Below, in pieces: positions 5,110-6,862 of a DNA stretch of 6,862 nucleotides. This DNA comes from an uncultured Lachnospiraceae bacterium (GTDB taxonomy: Bacteria; Bacillota; Clostridia; Lachnospirales; Lachnospiraceae): positions 1-6,862 of the forward strand of contig CAKRPI010000102.1 of assembly GCA_934376945.1 (NCBI GenBank), read 5' to 3'. The position numbers were made by a program, and so were the translations under genes. How positions within the stretch are numbered: the stretch's first letter is position 1; each line of letters begins with the position of its first letter. The notes beneath the pieces were generated by a model. That model saw nothing but the letters and a program-made list of their open reading frames with translations. It made no database searches and had not been told where the DNA came from.

Positions 5110-6290
5110 AATACGATTTTGACACAGTTATCGACCGACGCGGTACCAAAAGCCTGAAATATGACTTTGCAAAGGAGCGCGGAAGAGACGAGAATATTTT
5201 ACCGTTATGGGTGGCAGACATGGATTTCCGGACGGTTCCAGAGGTATCAAAACGCCTTGCAGAGGCAGCGCTTCACGGAATTTACGGCTACAGTGAGGCA
5301 AAAGAGGATTACTTTGAAGCAATCCGCAGTTGGTATGAAAAATATTTTTCATGGAATCCGAAAGAAAAGTGGCTGATCAAGACGCCAGGAGTGGTTTTTG
5401 CAATTGCAGCGGCAATCCGGGCATTCACGAAGCCGGGGGAAGGTGTTTTGATCCAGCAGCCGGTTTACTACCCATTTGGCGAGGCAATCACCGATAACGG
5501 GCGCGTGCTGGTGAACAGTCCGCTGAAGCTGAAGGATGGCCGTTACGAGGTGGATTTTGCAGATTTTGAGCGAAAGATTGTGGAGCAGAACGTCAGACTG
5601 TTTTTGCTGTGCAGCCCGCACAACCCGGTGGGGCGTGTCTGGAAGGAGGAGGAGCTGCGGCGAATGGGGGATATCTGTCTGACACACGGTGTAAAAATCG
5701 TCAGCGATGAGATACACGGCGATTTTACGTACCCTGGTTACAGACAGATTGTGTTCGCCTCGCTCGGAGAGGCATATGCAGAGAATTCTGTGATCTGCAC
5801 GGCGCCGAGCAAAACATTTAATCTGGCAGGTCTACAGGTATCGAATATTTTTATTCCAAATCCGCAGCTGCGCAGTCAGTTTAAAAAAGCAGTCGATGCA
5901 GCAGGCTACAGCCAGCTGAATCTGATGGGACTGATCGGCTGTCAGGCGGCCTATGAGACAGGAGAGGAATGGCTGAAGCAGCTGAAGGAATACCTGCAGG
6001 GCAATCTTGATTTTGTGCGCAGCTATCTGCTGAGAAATCTGCCGCAGATTCATCTGATCGAGCCGGAAGGCACGTACCTTTTGTGGCTGGATTTCCGTGC
6101 ATTAGGCATGACAGAGGCACAGAGGACAGATCTGATCGAAAAAAAAGCGCATCTCTGGCTCGACAGCGGTGCAATGTTCGGTGTGGATGGTGAGGGATTT
6201 GAGCGAATCAATATCGCCTGCCCGCGTGCAACGCTGAAGCAGGCACTGGACCAGCTAAGAGATGCGGTTATCGCAGAATCAGACCAATAG
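5106..6290 (+). CDS. patB: MalY/PatB-family cystathionine beta-lyase (PLP, aminotransferase-like)
   Basis: A 394-residue PLP-dependent C-S lyase of the aminotransferase class I/II fold, expected to cleave cystathionine or other cysteine S-conjugates to pyruvate, ammonia and a thiol. Diagnostic features: N-terminal DFDTVIDRRGTKSLKYD (4-20); LWVADMDF (34-41), which is the MalY/PatB hallmark; GIYGYSE (58-64); SPHNPVGRVW with N173; SDEIHGD with D201; the Schiff-base lysine K236 in TAPSKTFNLAGLQ; and R374 near the C terminus (NIACPRATL) for the substrate carboxylate. Length is normal for the family. GGAGG lies 8 nt before the ATG. It follows a second, differently folded sulfur lyase or synthase, so the pair plausibly forms one methionine/cysteine interconversion unit. 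In E. coli MalY also moonlights as a regulator of MalT; nothing here suggests that role. Confidence 0.93.
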   Translation: MKYDFDTVIDRRGTKSLKYDFAKERGRDENILPLWVADMDFRTVPEVSKRLAEAALHGIYGYSEAKEDYFEAIRSWYEKYFSWNPKEKWLIKTPGVVFAIAAAIRAFTKPGEGVLIQQPVYYPFGEAITDNGRVLVNSPLKLKDGRYEVDFADFERKIVEQNVRLFLLCSPHNPVGRVWKEEELRRMGDICLTHGVKIVSDEIHGDFTYPGYRQIVFASLGEAYAENSVICTAPSKTFNLAGLQVSNIFIPNPQLRSQFKKAVDAAGYSQLNLMGLIGCQAAYETGEEWLKQLKEYLQGNLDFVRSYLLRNLPQIHLIEPEGTYLLWLDFRALGMTEAQRTDLIEKKAHLWLDSGAMFGVDGEGFERINIACPRATLKQALDQLRDAVIAESDQ

Positions 6291-6335
6291 ACAGGCAGCA
6301 GAAAATGACGCTTTTTCGCCATATTGAGACAAAAA

Positions 6336-6357
6336 TATTGAGAAATGATTCTCAATA
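6336..6357. promoter_or_regulatory. Fur-like inverted repeat (putative iron box)
   Basis: Nine-base arms TATTGAGAA (6336-6344) and TTCTCAATA (6349-6357) surround ATGA. The sequence resembles Firmicute Fur-family boxes with GAGAAT/ATTCTC half-sites, though the centre is one base longer than the classical 7-1-7 form. A further half-site ATATTGAGA occurs at 6321-6329, a direct repeat of 6335-6343. It ends 6 bp before the -35 of the next promoter, where a bound repressor would interfere. Fur rather than PerR or Zur is inference. Confidence 0.6.
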
Positions 6358-6363
6358 ATCACC

Positions 6364-6392
6364 TTGACAGATAAAAAGAGTTAGTGTATAGT
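6364..6392 (+). promoter_or_regulatory. Strong promoter downstream of the Fur-like box
   Basis: TTGACA (6364-6369), 17-bp spacer, TATAGT (6387-6392). The predicted start is near 6399, at the first base of the inverted repeat AGTTA-GATA-TAACT (6399-6412). It lies 74 bp after the MalY gene and points away from it, so it serves the region beyond 6400. Confidence 0.8.
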
Positions 6393-6398
6393 AATTTC

Positions 6399-6412
6399 AG
6401 TTAGATATAACT
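6399..6412. promoter_or_regulatory. AGTTA/TAACT inverted repeat at the predicted transcription start
   Basis: AGTTAGATATAACT has 5-base symmetric arms. The 10-mer CAGTTAGATA (6398-6407) recurs exactly at 6525-6534, where it is part of GTTAG-ATACAG-CTAAC (6527-6542), right after the terminator hairpin. The GTTA/TAAC half-sites resemble DtxR-family operators in a loose way only. It could bind a second metal-responsive regulator. Confidence 0.35.
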
Positions 6413-6456
6413 ATTAAAAAAGAACAGTAGAAGCAGTAGAAAACATCAGGAGCGAT

Positions 6457-6517
6457 GGGATGCTGTAAAACCAGAAAATACGGTCTGGCTTTGTGTTTTG
6501 CAGCATCCCTGTTTTTG
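6457..6517 (+). terminator. Strong intrinsic terminator hairpin
   Basis: GGGATGCTG (6457-6465) pairs with CAGCATCCC (6501-6509). The stem continues inward through a T-G wobble and AAAAC/GTTTT pairs to about 15 bp, and a CAGA/TCTG stem sits near the tip. TGTTTTTG follows immediately. There is no gene directly upstream on the + strand except the predicted short transcript. Confidence 0.75.
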
Positions 6518-6539
6518 TAAATAGCAGTTAGATACAGCT

Positions 6540-6635
6540 AACCAAGAGACTAAGAAACTAAGTAACTAAGTAACTAAGCAACTAAGAGATTAAGTAACTA
6601 ACTAAGCAACTAAGAGATTAAGAAACTAAGTAACT
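6540..6635. repeat. 8-bp tandem repeat array (AACTAAGN) with a 28-bp duplication
   Basis: Eleven copies of an octamer close to AACTAAG[T/A/C] run almost without interruption: 6540-6595, then an extra AACT, then 6600-6631 and a final AACT. The extra AACT is explained by a duplication: 6572-6599 and 6600-6627 are 28-bp blocks that differ at one position. TAA occurs every 8 bp and so falls in all three + strand frames, ruling out translation through the array. It lies between the terminator and the window end, in the predicted leader of any downstream gene. Confidence 0.85.
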
Positions 6636-6664
6636 GCAGCACACTCTGACGCAGAAGAAGATAA

Positions 6665-6710
6665 ATGTACTCTCACAAAAGCAAGTGCAGGAAAGACTTC
6701 GAGAGTACAT
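6665..6710. other. Hairpin with 10-bp perfect stem
   Basis: ATGTACTCTC (6665-6674) pairs with GAGAGTACAT (6701-6710) around a 26-nt loop. No T-run follows, so it is not a terminator. It lies just upstream of a GGAGG site (6723-6727) and could shape a 5' untranslated region. Confidence 0.5.
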
Positions 6711-6730
6711 GATAAGAGAATCGGAGGAAC

Positions 6731-6802
6731 ATGGTGAGCCTGATCAGAGGACAGGATTTTATCTCAGTCGAGAAGACTCCCACCTCTTCAGGTGGTGAGT
6801 AA
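6731..6802 (+). CDS. Possible 23-codon ORF running into a palindromic repeat
   Basis: An ATG at 6731 (or GTG at 6734, which has the better 6-nt spacing from GGAGG at 6723-6727) opens a 23-codon frame beginning MVSLIRGQDFISVEK and ending at TAA 6800-6802. The last 14 codons lie inside the 84-nt palindrome starting at 6761, so the reading frame may be an original gene start interrupted by the repeat, or only a chance frame. No family is recognised. Confidence 0.2.
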   Translation: MVSLIRGQDFISVEKTPTSSGGE

Positions 6803-6844
6803 TAGCAAATTTGTCTCAGTGGGAGTCCAATCTCCGACTGAGAT
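6761..6844. repeat. 84-nt nested palindrome containing family B hairpin copy 2
   Basis: Outer stem ATCTCAGTCG (6761-6770) / CGACTGAGAT (6835-6844), extended by AGA/TCT, encloses GACTCCCAC (6775-6783) / GTGGGAGTC (6819-6827). An alternative hairpin, CCACCT (6780-6785) / AGGTGG (6790-6795) followed by TGAGT, uses the same left arm, so two exclusive folds are possible. The 6775-6800 part aligns with 471-494. After the element comes CGCTCCGCGAGGATG at the window edge, which shares GCTCCGCG with the loop region of the family A hairpin at 6-64. Confidence 0.75.
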
Positions 6845-6862
6845 AAACGCTCCGCGAGGATG

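Larger units (their letters stand above)
6399..6517 (+). ncRNA. Candidate iron-responsive small RNA or attenuated leader
   Basis: A consensus promoter next to a Fur-like box and a strong intrinsic terminator about 120 nt later bound a segment with no convincing protein gene. The terminator occupies the last half; the first half (about 6399-6456) is A-rich and unstructured by eye, including repeats of CAGTAGAA. No riboswitch class was recognised. It could be a free sRNA induced on iron limitation, or a leader whose termination controls a gene beyond 6862. A 21-codon ORF (6455-6520) overlaps the hairpin but has a ribosome site only 2 nt away. The transcript is inferred from its bounding signals. 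Confidence 0.4.

Noticed and set aside
6291..6330. Terminator directly after the MalY/PatB gene
   Set aside because: The GACGCTTTTTCGCC segment does not form a stable stem, so no intrinsic terminator can be supported here.
6540..6635. CRISPR array
   Set aside because: The units are 8 bp with no spacers; it is a simple tandem repeat.

Overview
The window looks like chromosomal DNA from an anaerobic low-to-mid GC Firmicute, most likely a Lachnospiraceae-type Clostridium relative. Three things point there: strong purine-rich Shine-Dalgarno sites (AGGAGG, GGAGG), near-consensus TTGACA/TATAAT promoters, and a MalY/PatB lyase and Gx-family membrane protein of clostridial type. No replication, phage or transposase gene is visible. 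The genus assignment is inference.

Positions 1-3068 hold a soft-metal (Cd/Zn/Pb) efflux operon on the + strand. It has a strong promoter (92-119), an ArsR/SmtB-type operator (129-150), a small free-standing HMA metallochaperone-like protein (232-450), a P1B-2 ATPase without its own N-terminal metal-binding domain (768-2636), and a CadC-like repressor (2652-3068). The repressor carries both the alpha3N-type cysteines and the alpha5-type D/H/H/E set. The expected circuit is that CadC binds the operator, metal releases it, and the ATPase exports the ion, possibly after delivery by the HMA protein. The 317-bp gap between the HMA gene and the ATPase gene is filled by a long nested palindrome (about 471-718). 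Its central hairpin is a diverged, inverted copy of a hairpin at 6-64.

Positions 3065-3550 encode, on the - strand, a small Gx-transporter/Hpre_diP_synt_I-type membrane protein whose stop codon overlaps that of cadC. Its promoter lies divergent from the one that drives the next block.

Positions 3690-6290 hold a + strand sulfur amino-acid unit. It contains a trans-sulfuration PLP enzyme (3829-4974), a possible 31-codon ORF (5014-5109) that overlaps the next start codon, and a MalY/PatB-type C-S lyase (5106-6290).

Positions 6291-6862 have no recognisable long gene but are dense in signals. In order these are a Fur-like inverted repeat, a consensus promoter, a 9-15 bp hairpin terminator about 120 nt downstream, an 8-bp tandem repeat array (6540-6635) containing a 28-bp duplication, another hairpin, and an 84-nt nested palindrome (6761-6844). 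This looks like an iron-responsive small RNA or an attenuated leader for a gene beyond the window edge. It is the least explained part of the window, together with the two families of covarying hairpin repeats.
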